Source: Terriglobales bacterium | Lineage (GTDB): Bacteria; Acidobacteriota; Terriglobia; Bryobacterales; Bryobacteraceae | Direction: 5' to 3' | Assembly (NCBI GenBank): GCA_027485675.1 | Contig: JAIXQP010000016.1 | Location: 1-64,000, forward strand | DNA length: 64,000 bases | Shown: piece after piece, positions 55,407-63,225 of the stretch | How the letters are laid out: each line of letters opens with the position of its first letter | Position numbering within the stretch: the stretch's first letter is position 1 | Position numbers and translations under genes: made by a program | Notes under the pieces: generated by a model | The model's input: only the letters and a program-made list of their open reading frames with translations | Told to the model about the DNA's origin: nothing | Database searches by the model: none

Positions 55407-57182
55407 TTAAAAGATAAAGGCGAGTCCGCCCCGCAAAGCCCGGGGAGTCGGCATCAACAGGACTCCGCGGCCCTGGGGCCCTTCCAGCCGCTGGTAGCCG
55501 TTCGAAAGCGCATTGCGCAACTCCACGATCGCCTCCAATCGTCCGGACCACAGTCCTAACCCCGGCAACGGCTGCCGCACCTGAATATTCAGGCCCAGTT
55601 CCGGCGAAAAGGCTTGCGTCAAATACCGGTGCATGGGCAGCGAACTCTCGCCGTCCGTATGCAGGTAGCTCACCACAAACCGCGTGGAAGTTCCCGGCGC
55701 CACGCCCGCAGTCCGCACCGCAATCCAATTCCGTTGCACCTGCCGCAAAACCCGCCGAACATCTCCCGCCGATGCCACCAGCATCGCCGAAGCGTTCGCA
55801 TCCAAAGTGCCCGCATTCCCCACGGCCACCGAAGAGCTCCAATTGGTGCTCCACTGCTGCGTCGCCGAGAGCATCGCGCCGCGCCGTTGGTAGCTGCCGA
55901 CATTCAAGACCGCGCCGTTTGAGAAGGGATCCGGGAGAACCTCGGCCCGGTCCAGCATCTCCGTCGCCCCCAGCGCCAGCATCGTCCCGTTGGCTACCCT
56001 TTCCTCAAACACCGCCGCCGTTACTTCCGTGTCCCGACCCAGTTTCCGGCGGTACGCCAGTTCGACATTTCCGGTCCGTTGCACATGAACGCGACCGTCT
56101 CGCAGCGAGACGCGCGGGAAAGCGCTCACCGTTCCGACATCCTGACCCAACTGCGACTCGTTGGCCCCACCCTGCGACCGGAAAATCTCCTCGGGAGGCG
56201 CCCCGCTCGAAAACGCCGCCTGGACATCATCTCGCGAACTGATCTTGTACGTCAGCCGGGCGAACGGACTCATCACGTTCAAGCGGTCGTAAAACGTCAC
56301 CGACTCCAACTGCGCGCCATACAGCACATCCAACCGGTTCCCAAACGAAATGCGATCCACCGCCGCCGTCGATAGCGTCCGCACGGGCGGCGCCTGCGAG
56401 CCGTGACCAGCCATAAACAGTTGGCGAACGGTCAGCATCACCTCTGGCGAAGAACCGCCGTTCCAAGCGGCATTGTCCACCGACCGGCTCAGTCGCGTGC
56501 GCAGCGAGGCCGCCGGCATCCCGCCCCGGGATGCGATGCCAACATTCCCCGTCACCTGCAACTCGTGTTTTTGCATCACCGAGGTCGCCACCGCAAAGGC
56601 CGTTCCCAAATCCGGCTGCCCGCCGAACACTCCATTCCCGCTGTCCCCGGCCTGCACCCGGACTACGCCGCGCGTGTCGCCGAAAACGGTGGTGGAGTGC
56701 CGGTCCTGCTCGGGCAAAAATCGCAAGACGGGCCGCGTCGACATCGAGCTCCGCAGCACCCACTTCCAATCGTCGGTCATGAGGTTGGTGGGCGACTGCG
56801 CCGAATACACCAACTCGACCGAACTCATTAGGCTGGCCAGATTGATGGCCAGGAAGCTCCGCATCCCTGGTTGGATCAGGATATTCTGCCGGACCGCCGG
56901 AAGAAACGAGGGCAGGACAACGCGCACACTGTAGGAATCCGGAGGCAGAAAGTCGAACCCGAAGGCCCCCTTCTCATTCGTCAGGACCTTCTGCACCAGC
57001 TTCTCGAACCGGTTGAACAGGTAAACGGTCGCACCCAACTGGCCGCTACCCGACGCATCGGAGACGACCCCCACGATCGTGCCGTGGAGCCGGCCCGTGG
57101 GATCGCCGGCGGCCGGACACACCCCCGCCGCCGCTCCCCAAAGGAACGCAACGGCGACGAGCTGCCGACAGCTCAAGTGCAT
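55407..57182 (-). CDS. Carboxypeptidase-regulatory-like / TonB-type beta-barrel protein
   Basis: 591 aa with a signal (MHLSCRQLVAVAFLWGAAAGVCPAA). Residues 30-115 form a CarboxypepD_reg-like beta-sandwich (GVVSDASGSGQLGATVYLFNRF; GAFGFDFLPPDSYSVRVVLP). The rest is beta-strand-rich and ends in a Phe (GGLAFIF), as for outer membrane barrels. No TonB plug is recognisable. Similar proteins are common in Acidobacteria as OmpA-like or TonB-dependent receptors without a plug. It lies next to the GWxTD gene (16 bp), probably in one operon. Confidence 0.7.
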   Translation of the reverse strand: MHLSCRQLVAVAFLWGAAAGVCPAAGDPTGRLHGTIVGVVSDASGSGQLGATVYLFNRFEKLVQKVLTNEKGAFGFDFLPPDSYSVRVVLPSFLPAVRQNILIQPGMRSFLAINLASLMSSVELVYSAQSPTNLMTDDWKWVLRSSMSTRPVLRFLPEQDRHSTTVFGDTRGVVRVQAGDSGNGVFGGQPDLGTAFAVATSVMQKHELQVTGNVGIASRGGMPAASLRTRLSRSVDNAAWNGGSSPEVMLTVRQLFMAGHGSQAPPVRTLSTAAVDRISFGNRLDVLYGAQLESVTFYDRLNVMSPFARLTYKISSRDDVQAAFSSGAPPEEIFRSQGGANESQLGQDVGTVSAFPRVSLRDGRVHVQRTGNVELAYRRKLGRDTEVTAAVFEERVANGTMLALGATEMLDRAEVLPDPFSNGAVLNVGSYQRRGAMLSATQQWSTNWSSSVAVGNAGTLDANASAMLVASAGDVRRVLRQVQRNWIAVRTAGVAPGTSTRFVVSYLHTDGESSLPMHRYLTQAFSPELGLNIQVRQPLPGLGLWSGRLEAIVELRNALSNGYQRLEGPQGRGVLLMPTPRALRGGLAFIF

Positions 57183-57198
57183 GAACTCCAGACGACTT

Positions 57199-58872
57199 CT
57201 AGGTTACCGTGAACTTCGTAACGGAGGGAAGGGTTTGGTTCCGGACCTTATCCGTCACCTTCATCCGCAACTCATATTTGCCCGGCTCGAACGAGCTGAG
57301 GGGCAGAACTTTTTCAATCGTTACTTCGGTGGCGCTGTTGGAATTCGTCAGGTCTTCGGTGAATTCAAAGATCTTTGCATCCGTACCCGCCTTCACAACC
57401 TCGTACTGCACTTGCGCGTTGGGCTTGCGGGTCTTCTCGTCGGGTTCGAAATTGTAGAACTTCACGTAGATGCCCATCTTCTCGTTCCGCCCAAACGTCT
57501 CGGTCACCCGGGGCCGGACCTTGGTCGTGCCGATGACGAACTGGCCGTTGCCAATCGACCGGGTCGGAACTTTCTCAATCAAGTCCGCGAGTACGACGGT
57601 CGACATCCCGAACACGTCGTCCTCGAGCCGGGGCACATTCAGAGCCATCTCGTAGTTGTTCATGTTGCCGCCGTAGATGTCCTTGGCGACGATGTTAATC
57701 CGATACGTCCCCGGAGGCAGCGGAATCGATTTCTGATAGACAGAAGCGCCCTTCGAAGCCGCTTCGAGCAGATCCGAAGGCACCTCGGTCGTCACGACGT
57801 CTTCAAAGACGTTGACCACGCGGCGCGACATCGAAGTAATCCGGGCGTAGATGTTCACGGCCGACTTGGCGATTCCGTCCTTATCCTGGAACTGCAAGTC
57901 CTTCTTTTCGAGCAGAAGCGTGACGTTGGTCTGGACGGTGCTCGCCGTCATGCGCATGAAATCCGCCCGCACCCGCATCGGCAGGAGGTTGAACTTCACG
58001 GTGGAGTTCACCGCCGCTTCGAGATCCTTGAACTTCACCGCCGGCGCCTTCTGCAACTGCGAGAACTGGCGCAAGCGTTCAAACTGATTCATCCGCTGCG
58101 GCAGCGGCTGCGTGCCGGTACCCAACCGCGTACCGTCGGTCCGGCTGAACCGGTCCGTCTTCGACGCCATGCCCATCTGTTCCATCAACGTCAGACCCGC
58201 ATTCGGGACGTACAGCAGAGCGTCCTTTTCGGAAGGATCCATCGTCATGCGGTACTCGCCGGTCATCGTCGGATCGACGAACTCGATCATGATGTCCGAA
58301 CCAATGTCCTGAATCCACCGGTAGCGCCACTTTTCAAACGGGAAGGTCGAAGTGGTGCCGCCGCCTTCCTCGAACGGCCGCTCGTAGGTGCCGCCCGAAG
58401 GATGCGACTCAATTTCGTCCGGCGGACCAAACGTGATGTAGATCCGGCCCCGGTCGGTCTTCCAACCTGGGATGCCGGACGCATACCGCTCGTTGGTGTA
58501 AGCAATCCGCCGGTAGTGCTCTTCTTTAAACTCGTTTTCCTGCGAATCCGGCGAAGGATCGCGCCGGAGCCAGAACTGTTCAATGAACTGCTCCCGCTCC
58601 TCGTCCGTGGCCAGCCGTTTGAAGGCGGTCCGCTCTTCATCCGTAATGATATAGAGCACGTCCTCGGACAGCCACTTCCGGTACGGACCCTCCAACTCCT
58701 TGCGCAGCTTTTCTTCGCGCTTCCGCTTCTCCTTTTCAGAGAGCGGTTTCGCCACGGTTTCGCGCGCGCCTTCGGCCTGCTTCCCTTTCTTATCGGCCGT
58801 ATGCGCCGCCGGGGGGATCAGCAGCGCCCCACAAGCCGCGGCAGCGATCAAAAGATTGCGATGGAGTTTCAT
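57199..58872 (-). CDS. GWxTD domain protein
   Basis: 557 aa with a signal peptide (MKLHRNLLIAAAACGALLIPPAA). Charged helix (about 30-70), then the GWxTD domain: EEREQFIEQFWLRRDPSPDSQENEFKEEHYRRI and GWKTDRGRIYITFGPPDEIE near 135-150. The C-terminal half is a set of beta-sandwich-type domains (TVKFNLLPMRV; QTNVTLLLEKKDLQF; RVTETFGRNEKMGIYVKFYNF). The family is found in Acidobacteria and related phyla but its function is unknown. It precedes the barrel gene on the same strand. Confidence 0.85.
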   Translation of the reverse strand: MKLHRNLLIAAAACGALLIPPAAHTADKKGKQAEGARETVAKPLSEKEKRKREEKLRKELEGPYRKWLSEDVLYIITDEERTAFKRLATDEEREQFIEQFWLRRDPSPDSQENEFKEEHYRRIAYTNERYASGIPGWKTDRGRIYITFGPPDEIESHPSGGTYERPFEEGGGTTSTFPFEKWRYRWIQDIGSDIMIEFVDPTMTGEYRMTMDPSEKDALLYVPNAGLTLMEQMGMASKTDRFSRTDGTRLGTGTQPLPQRMNQFERLRQFSQLQKAPAVKFKDLEAAVNSTVKFNLLPMRVRADFMRMTASTVQTNVTLLLEKKDLQFQDKDGIAKSAVNIYARITSMSRRVVNVFEDVVTTEVPSDLLEAASKGASVYQKSIPLPPGTYRINIVAKDIYGGNMNNYEMALNVPRLEDDVFGMSTVVLADLIEKVPTRSIGNGQFVIGTTKVRPRVTETFGRNEKMGIYVKFYNFEPDEKTRKPNAQVQYEVVKAGTDAKIFEFTEDLTNSNSATEVTIEKVLPLSSFEPGKYELRMKVTDKVRNQTLPSVTKFTVT

Positions 58873-58931
58873 ACAGCTACCTAGATTCTAAGGAGATCAT
58901 CGGAACAGGTCAAGGCTCGTGATCGTAAACA

Positions 58932-59417
58932 CTACTCGGCCAACAACTCACGATACCCACTCGCATAATACAGCAACGGCGCTCCGTCGTTGTGGCGCGC
59001 CATCACCACCTCACCCAAAAACACGAGGTGATCGCCCGCCTCCCACACCTGGCGGCGCGCACACTCAAACTGCGCCAGCGACCCGTCGAGCAGCGGAACC
59101 TGGCCCGCCCCCGGCCGCCACTCCACGCCGCTGAAACGGTCCTGCCCCCGCGCCGCAAAGCGCATGGATAACTCCTTCTGCTCCACGCTCAACACGTTGA
59201 TAGCGAAGTACTCAGCCTCCGAAAAGTGCGGCAAAACGTTCGCCCGCCGGTCGATACAAATGAGAACGAGGGGCGGATCGGCGGAAACGCTGGTAAAGGA
59301 ATTGGCGGTGAATCCCTGCGGCGTTCCATCCGCGGCCATCACCGTGGCGATCGTAATGCCGGTGGCGAACCGGGAACAAGCCCGGCGGAAGGAGACGGAA
59401 TCAACAACGCTTGACAT
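58932..59417 (-). CDS. Flavin reductase-like FMN-binding protein
   Basis: 161 aa, flavin reductase family: SFRRACSRFATGITIATV, GFTANSFTSVSADPPLVLICID (flavin-binding), FAINVLSVEQKELSMRFA and AGDHLVFLGEVVMARHNDGAPLLYY. It reduces FMN or FAD with NAD(P)H, often for a monooxygenase partner. I chose the Met at 59417 because the family start (VDSVSFRRA) lies there; upstream reading is antisense of the HU gene. The HU gene is divergent. Confidence 0.85.
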   Translation of the reverse strand: MSSVVDSVSFRRACSRFATGITIATVMAADGTPQGFTANSFTSVSADPPLVLICIDRRANVLPHFSEAEYFAINVLSVEQKELSMRFAARGQDRFSGVEWRPGAGQVPLLDGSLAQFECARRQVWEAGDHLVFLGEVVMARHNDGAPLLYYASGYRELLAE

Positions 59418-59477
59418 GAGCCTAAACCTAATCTTATCATGGAGTTTCAGTGAGACAGCGCCCGGGGGACGAATCCG

Positions 59478-59747
59478 ATGATTAAGCTCGACATTATTAA
59501 CGAGGTAGTAAACCGCACGGGCATCACGAAGACGAAAGCGGAAATGGCAGTCGAAACGGTCTTCGAAACCATGAAGAAGGCGCTCGCTGAAGGCGAACGT
59601 ATCGAACTTCGCGGTTTCGGCATTTTCAATGTCCGGCCCCGCAAGACCGGCATCGGGCGCAACCCGCGCACCGGCGCCGAAGTCGCCATTCCTCCCGGCA
59701 AAGCAGTCCGCTTCAAGCCGGGCAAAGAACTGCAACAGTTGCAGTAG
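59478..59747 (+). CDS. HU/IHF-family DNA-bending protein
   Basis: 89 aa: LDIINEVVNRTGITKTKAEMAVETVFETMKKAL forms the helical base, GERIELRGFGIFNVRPRKTGIGRNPRTGAEVAIPPGKAVRFKPG the DNA-binding arms with the RNPRTG tip. Chromosomal architecture protein. Divergent from the flavin reductase gene with a 60-bp spacer that must hold its promoter, and followed by the site-2 protease gene. Confidence 0.95.
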   Translation: MIKLDIINEVVNRTGITKTKAEMAVETVFETMKKALAEGERIELRGFGIFNVRPRKTGIGRNPRTGAEVAIPPGKAVRFKPGKELQQLQ

Positions 59748-59768
59748 TCAGGGAACTAGCACACCGCC

Positions 59769-60689
59769 ATGTCTACCGGCTTTGGGCGTCCATCCGCTCA
59801 CCCGACCCGGGTCTGGCTGCACGCGCTCCTCCTGCTTCTCACGCTCCTCACCACCACAATCGTCGGCGCCCGCCTCGCGGTGAACTTCGAACGAAACCTG
59901 CCCGCGTTTCAGTTCGACGAAGATCTGCAGTTCCTCGGCACCCTCTGGGACCAGCCCGGACTGCTCGCCGCCGGACTTCCTTTCTCCCTCACCCTGCTCG
60001 CCATCCTGCTCGCCCACGAGTTCGGGCACTACTTCGCCTGCCTGTACCACCGCATCGACTCCTCCCTGCCCTATTTCCTCCCCGCGCCGACCCTCATCGG
60101 CACCTTCGGCGCCTTCATCCGCATCCGCTCCCCCATCTTCTCCCGCCGCGACCTGTTTGATGTCGGGGTCGCCGGTCCCCTGGCCGGGTTCGTCTTCCTC
60201 ATCCCCGCCCTCGGCATCGGCCTCGCTCTCAGCAAAGTGATTCCCGGCATCGCCAACCAGGGCGACCTGACCTTCGGCAACCCGCCCCTGCTGTGGCTGG
60301 CCCTCCAGGCGGTGTTTCCCGGCGAATCCACTGCCGATGTCTACCTCCACCCCGTCGCCCGCGCCGCCTGGATCGGCCTGTTCGCCACGGCTCTGAACCT
60401 GCTGCCCATCGGCCAGCTCGATGGCGGCCATATTCTCTACGCCTTCACCGGCCCCCTCCATCGCCGCCTCTCGCAAGCGTTCGCGGTGGCTCTGATCCCG
60501 CTCGGGTATTTCTACTGGAACGGATGGATCCTCTGGGCCGTCTTCTTCCTCATTACCGGACTACGCCGCCCCACCATCATCGACGAATCGCCCGTGGGCG
60601 CCGAGCGCTTGCGCCTGGCCCTGCTGGCCGCCGTCATCTTTCTGCTCTCCTTTACCCCCGATCCCATCCAAACCGCCATGGCGCTCTAA
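59769..60689 (+). CDS. Site-2 protease family (M50) membrane peptidase
   Basis: 306 aa with about eight hydrophobic segments. Zinc motif LLAHEFGHYFACLY (HExxH at about 82-86) and the second motif NLLPIGQLDGGHI (Asp ligand, about 209-221). M50 proteases cut membrane-embedded regulators or anti-sigma factors. It starts 21 bp after the HU gene and precedes the glycosyltransferase. Confidence 0.9.
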   Translation: MSTGFGRPSAHPTRVWLHALLLLLTLLTTTIVGARLAVNFERNLPAFQFDEDLQFLGTLWDQPGLLAAGLPFSLTLLAILLAHEFGHYFACLYHRIDSSLPYFLPAPTLIGTFGAFIRIRSPIFSRRDLFDVGVAGPLAGFVFLIPALGIGLALSKVIPGIANQGDLTFGNPPLLWLALQAVFPGESTADVYLHPVARAAWIGLFATALNLLPIGQLDGGHILYAFTGPLHRRLSQAFAVALIPLGYFYWNGWILWAVFFLITGLRRPTIIDESPVGAERLRLALLAAVIFLLSFTPDPIQTAMAL

Positions 60690-60702
60690 AGGACTTCGGC
60701 GG

Positions 60703-61452
60703 ATGAAGATTTCAGCCACCATCATCACCTACAACGAAGAGCGCAACATCGCCCGCGCCATCGAAAGCCTGCGCTGCGCCGACGAAATCCTCGTCGTTGA
60801 CTCCGGCTCCACCGACCGCACCGTCGAAATCGCGGCCAAACTCGGCGCCCGCGTCATCGATCGCACCTGGACCGGCTACTCCAGCCAAAAGAATTGGGCC
60901 GCCGACCAGGCTGCCTATGACTGGATCCTCTCCATCGACGCCGACGAAGCCCTCTCCGAACTCCTCGAAGCCGAAATCTGGCAGCTCAAAAAGAACGGCC
61001 CCACCCACCACGCCTACACCATGCCGCGGCTGGCGCAGTACCTCGGCAAATGGATCCTCCATTCCGGTTGGTATCCGGATCGCAAAGTCCGGCTCTACAA
61101 CCGGAAGCATGCCACCTGGACCGGCAACTTCGTCCACGAATCGCTCACCGTCCAAGGCCCCATCGGCAGCCTGGACGCCACCCTGCTCCACTTCACCTGC
61201 GACTCGCTCAGCGAACACCTCCGCACACTCGATCGCTACACCACCCTCGCCGCCGAACAGATCGTCGAGCAGAAGAAACCCATCACCTTTACTCATCTCT
61301 TCTTTAAGCCCTGGTGGGAGTTCTTCCGGACCTACTTCCTCAAGCGCGGCTTCCTCGATGGCGTCGAAGGCCTCGCCATCGCCTGGCTCGGCGCCATTTA
61401 TCAGTTCCTCAAGTACGCCAAAGCCCGCTACATGCAGCCCGGACGCGACTGA
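60703..61452 (+). CDS. Glycosyltransferase family 2 (LPS core type)
   Basis: 249 aa: KISATIITYNEERNIARAIESL, EILVVDSGSTDRTVEIA, SQKNWAADQAAYDWILSIDADEAL (DxD-type), then GWYPDRKVRLYNRKHATWTGNFVHE and a C-terminal amphipathic stretch (FFRTYFLKRGFLDGVEGLAIAWLGAIYQFL). It resembles WaaE/KdtX-type transferases. It follows the site-2 protease gene by 13 bp. Confidence 0.9.
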   Translation: MKISATIITYNEERNIARAIESLRCADEILVVDSGSTDRTVEIAAKLGARVIDRTWTGYSSQKNWAADQAAYDWILSIDADEALSELLEAEIWQLKKNGPTHHAYTMPRLAQYLGKWILHSGWYPDRKVRLYNRKHATWTGNFVHESLTVQGPIGSLDATLLHFTCDSLSEHLRTLDRYTTLAAEQIVEQKKPITFTHLFFKPWWEFFRTYFLKRGFLDGVEGLAIAWLGAIYQFLKYAKARYMQPGRD

Positions 61453-61479
61453 CGTCCGATGATAAACTGACGGGGTCGT

Positions 61480-62313
61480 ATGTATACCCGTCGAACATTC
61501 ACTACCTCCCTGCTGGCCGCCGGTGCCTTCGCCGCCCAGCCCTCCGGCGTCGTCATGGGCGCCCAAACCTACTCACTCCGCGACCGCGACGCCGCCAAGG
61601 CCATCCTCGCCCTCAAAGAGCTCCAGATCAATACCGTCGAAATGTGGTCCGGCCACGCCGAGCCCTTCTCCGGTAAGGTCGACCGCGAAGAGGTCCGCAA
61701 ATGGCGCCTGTCCGTGCCGCTGACCCACTTCACCGACATCCGCAAGCGGTTCAACGATAACGGCATCACCATCCACGCCTACAACTACTCCTTCCGCGAA
61801 GACTTCACCGATCCGGAAATCGCCCGCGGCTTCGAGTTCGCCAACGCCCTCGGCGCCAAAATCATCACCGCTTCCTCCAACGTCACCACGGCCAAACGCG
61901 TCGATCCCTTCGCCAAAAAAGCGAAGATCCGCGTCGGCATGCACAACCACTCCCGCATCGTCGCCAATGAGTTCGCCACCCCGGAAAACTTCCTTGACGC
62001 CATGAACGGCATGAGCAAGTACATCTGCATCAACCTCGACATCGGCCACTTCACGGCCGCCAACTTCGATCCGGTCGACTTCCTCGGCAAGTGGCACAAA
62101 CGCATCGTCACGCTGCACATTAAGGACCGCCGGCGGAATCAAGGGCCTAATGTTATCTTCGGCGAGGGCGATACGCCTATTAAGGCCACACTCCAGTGGT
62201 TGAAGCAAAATAAATCGTCCATCCCCGCCAATATCGAGTACGAATACCGCGGCGCGGACACGATTGCGGAAATGCGGCGCTGTATTGAGTACATGCGCAG
62301 CGTCGTGGCCTAG
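61480..62313 (+). CDS. Sugar phosphate isomerase/epimerase-type TIM barrel protein
   Basis: 277 aa. Short Tat-like signal (MYTRRTFTTSLLAAGAFAA), then an AP-endonuclease-2-type barrel: GAQTYSLRDRDAAKAILALKE, NTVEMWSGHAEPFSG, VGMHNHS (metal), INLDIGHFTAAN (metal) and IPANIEYEYRG. Exported members of this family act on sugars and cyclitols alongside Gfo/Idh/MocA enzymes. It starts 27 bp after the glycosyltransferase gene. Confidence 0.85.
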   Translation: MYTRRTFTTSLLAAGAFAAQPSGVVMGAQTYSLRDRDAAKAILALKELQINTVEMWSGHAEPFSGKVDREEVRKWRLSVPLTHFTDIRKRFNDNGITIHAYNYSFREDFTDPEIARGFEFANALGAKIITASSNVTTAKRVDPFAKKAKIRVGMHNHSRIVANEFATPENFLDAMNGMSKYICINLDIGHFTAANFDPVDFLGKWHKRIVTLHIKDRRRNQGPNVIFGEGDTPIKATLQWLKQNKSSIPANIEYEYRGADTIAEMRRCIEYMRSVVA

Positions 62314-62328
62314 GCCAACGCACGCGCA

Positions 62329-62433
62329 AGTACTAGAAAAACAGGGGGATAAACCAGCTGCAGAGCCTGTTTTTCCCCCTGCCGCCAACGAAGTACCGGT
62401 ACCACAATCCCCTTAGTCCCCCCAACTAGTACC
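62329..62433 (+). promoter_or_regulatory. flp: Control region upstream of flp1 with AGTACT words and paired hairpins
   Basis: AGTACTAG at 62329-62336, GTACCGGTAC palindrome at 62393-62402 and CTAGTACC at 62426-62433. Between them, AAAAACAGG (62337-62345) can pair with CCTGTTTTT (62366-62374), while CAGGGGGA (62342-62349) can pair with TCCCCCTG (62374-62381); the two hairpins exclude each other. The first is also a plausible terminator for the preceding gene. Downstream, a weak TATATA at 62545-62550 precedes the SD AGGGAGAGGA (62561-62570). Confidence 0.45.
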
Positions 62434-62580
62434 TTGGTTTGCCTCCCCGGAAAAACCCTGAGATGAATTCAGTTTTCAACTAGGTATTCCTGCTGATTTG
62501 TGACCTCCCCCCCCAATGTTAACTTACTAACAGCAACTGACAAATATATAAACAAGTTGCAGGGAGAGGAAAACACTACT

Positions 62581-62781
62581 ATGAATCGCATCAAGAATTT
62601 CATCCTGAAAGTTCAGATCCTGAAGGACACCAAGGGTCAGGACCTTATCGAATACGCTCTCATGGCCGGCTTCGTCGCCGTCGCCGCTGGCGCCATCATG
62701 CCCGGCGTTTCGACCTCGATCAGCACCATCTTCTCGAAGGTCGCTTCGTCCATGTCCCAGGCCGCTGGTCAGGGTAGCTAA
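62581..62781 (+). CDS. flp: Flp-type prepilin 1
   Basis: 66 aa, type IVb prepilin. Leader MNRIKNFILKVQILKDTKG, cleavage after the Gly, then mature QDLIEYALMAGFVAVAAGA with Glu at +5 and the hydrophobic helix IMPGVSTSISTIF, ending AGQGS. I chose the ATG at 62581 with SD AGGGAGAGGA; the upstream in-frame extension is not a signal. A perfect terminator (62806-62843) follows. It assembles into the Tad pilus, which matches the CpaE-like gene at 54141. Confidence 0.9.
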   Translation: MNRIKNFILKVQILKDTKGQDLIEYALMAGFVAVAAGAIMPGVSTSISTIFSKVASSMSQAAGQGS

Positions 62782-62805
62782 TCCACCACTCGCTCACGCG
62801 TAACC

Positions 62806-62843
62806 AAAACCGGCCGACGGATTCCCTCCGTCGGCCGGTTTTT
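62806..62843 (+). terminator. Intrinsic terminator of flp1
   Basis: AAAACCGGCCGACGGA (62806-62821) pairs perfectly with TCCGTCGGCCGGTTTT (62827-62842) around a five-base loop TTCCC, followed by a further T. The stem is 16 bp. Its core is related to the terminator of flp2. Confidence 0.9.
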
Positions 62844-62902
62844 GCGTTTCGCCTGAGATTCCTTGGCCGCCACCCTAAGGCGACTCGATTCTCCTTCTAA
62901 GT

Positions 62903-62931
62903 CCTAGTACTGATTCCAACGTACCAGTACT
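62903..62931 (+). promoter_or_regulatory. AGTACT inverted repeat upstream of flp2
   Basis: AGTACTG (62906-62912) and CAGTACT (62925-62931) form a perfect inverted repeat; CCTAGTAC (62903-62910) overlaps the first arm. The spacing suits a dimeric regulator. It is 46 bp upstream of the flp2 start codon. Confidence 0.45.
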
Positions 62932-62976
62932 CGGTTCATACTCAAGTCATCCCAACCTCCTCAGGAGAAACAATTT

Positions 62977-63168
62977 ATGAACACCCTCTATCTCTTTGCT
63001 ACCCGCCTGCTGCACAACCGCAAGGGCCAGGACCTCATCGAATACGCCCTGATGGCCGGTTTCGTCGCGGTCGCCGCCGGCGCCATCATGCCCGGCGTGT
63101 CCACCTCGATCAGCACGATCTTCTCGAAGGTCGCCTCGTCGATGTCGCAGGCCGCCACGCAGGGCTAA
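62977..63168 (+). CDS. flp: Flp-type prepilin 2
   Basis: 63 aa. Leader MNTLYLFATRLLHNRKG is unrelated to that of flp1. From KGQDLIEYAL to SMSQAA the protein is identical to flp1, with only synonymous nucleotide changes (about thirteen differing codons), and the end is ATQG instead of AGQGS. SD CAGGAGA fits the ATG. Its own control region and terminator suggest it is separately expressed. Confidence 0.9.
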   Translation: MNTLYLFATRLLHNRKGQDLIEYALMAGFVAVAAGAIMPGVSTSISTIFSKVASSMSQAATQG

Positions 63169-63190
63169 CCCCCAACTTTATTCAGCGCTT

Positions 63191-63219
63191 ACGGCCGACG
63201 GCTTCCCGCCGCCGGCCGT
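63191..63219 (+). terminator. Intrinsic-type hairpin after flp2
   Basis: ACGGCCGACGGC (63191-63202), loop TTCCC, GCCGCCGGCCGT (63208-63219), with one A-C mismatch in a 12-bp stem and a short T-run after it. Core and loop match the flp1 terminator, so the terminator was duplicated together with the gene. Confidence 0.65.
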
Positions 63220-63225
63220 TTCGCT

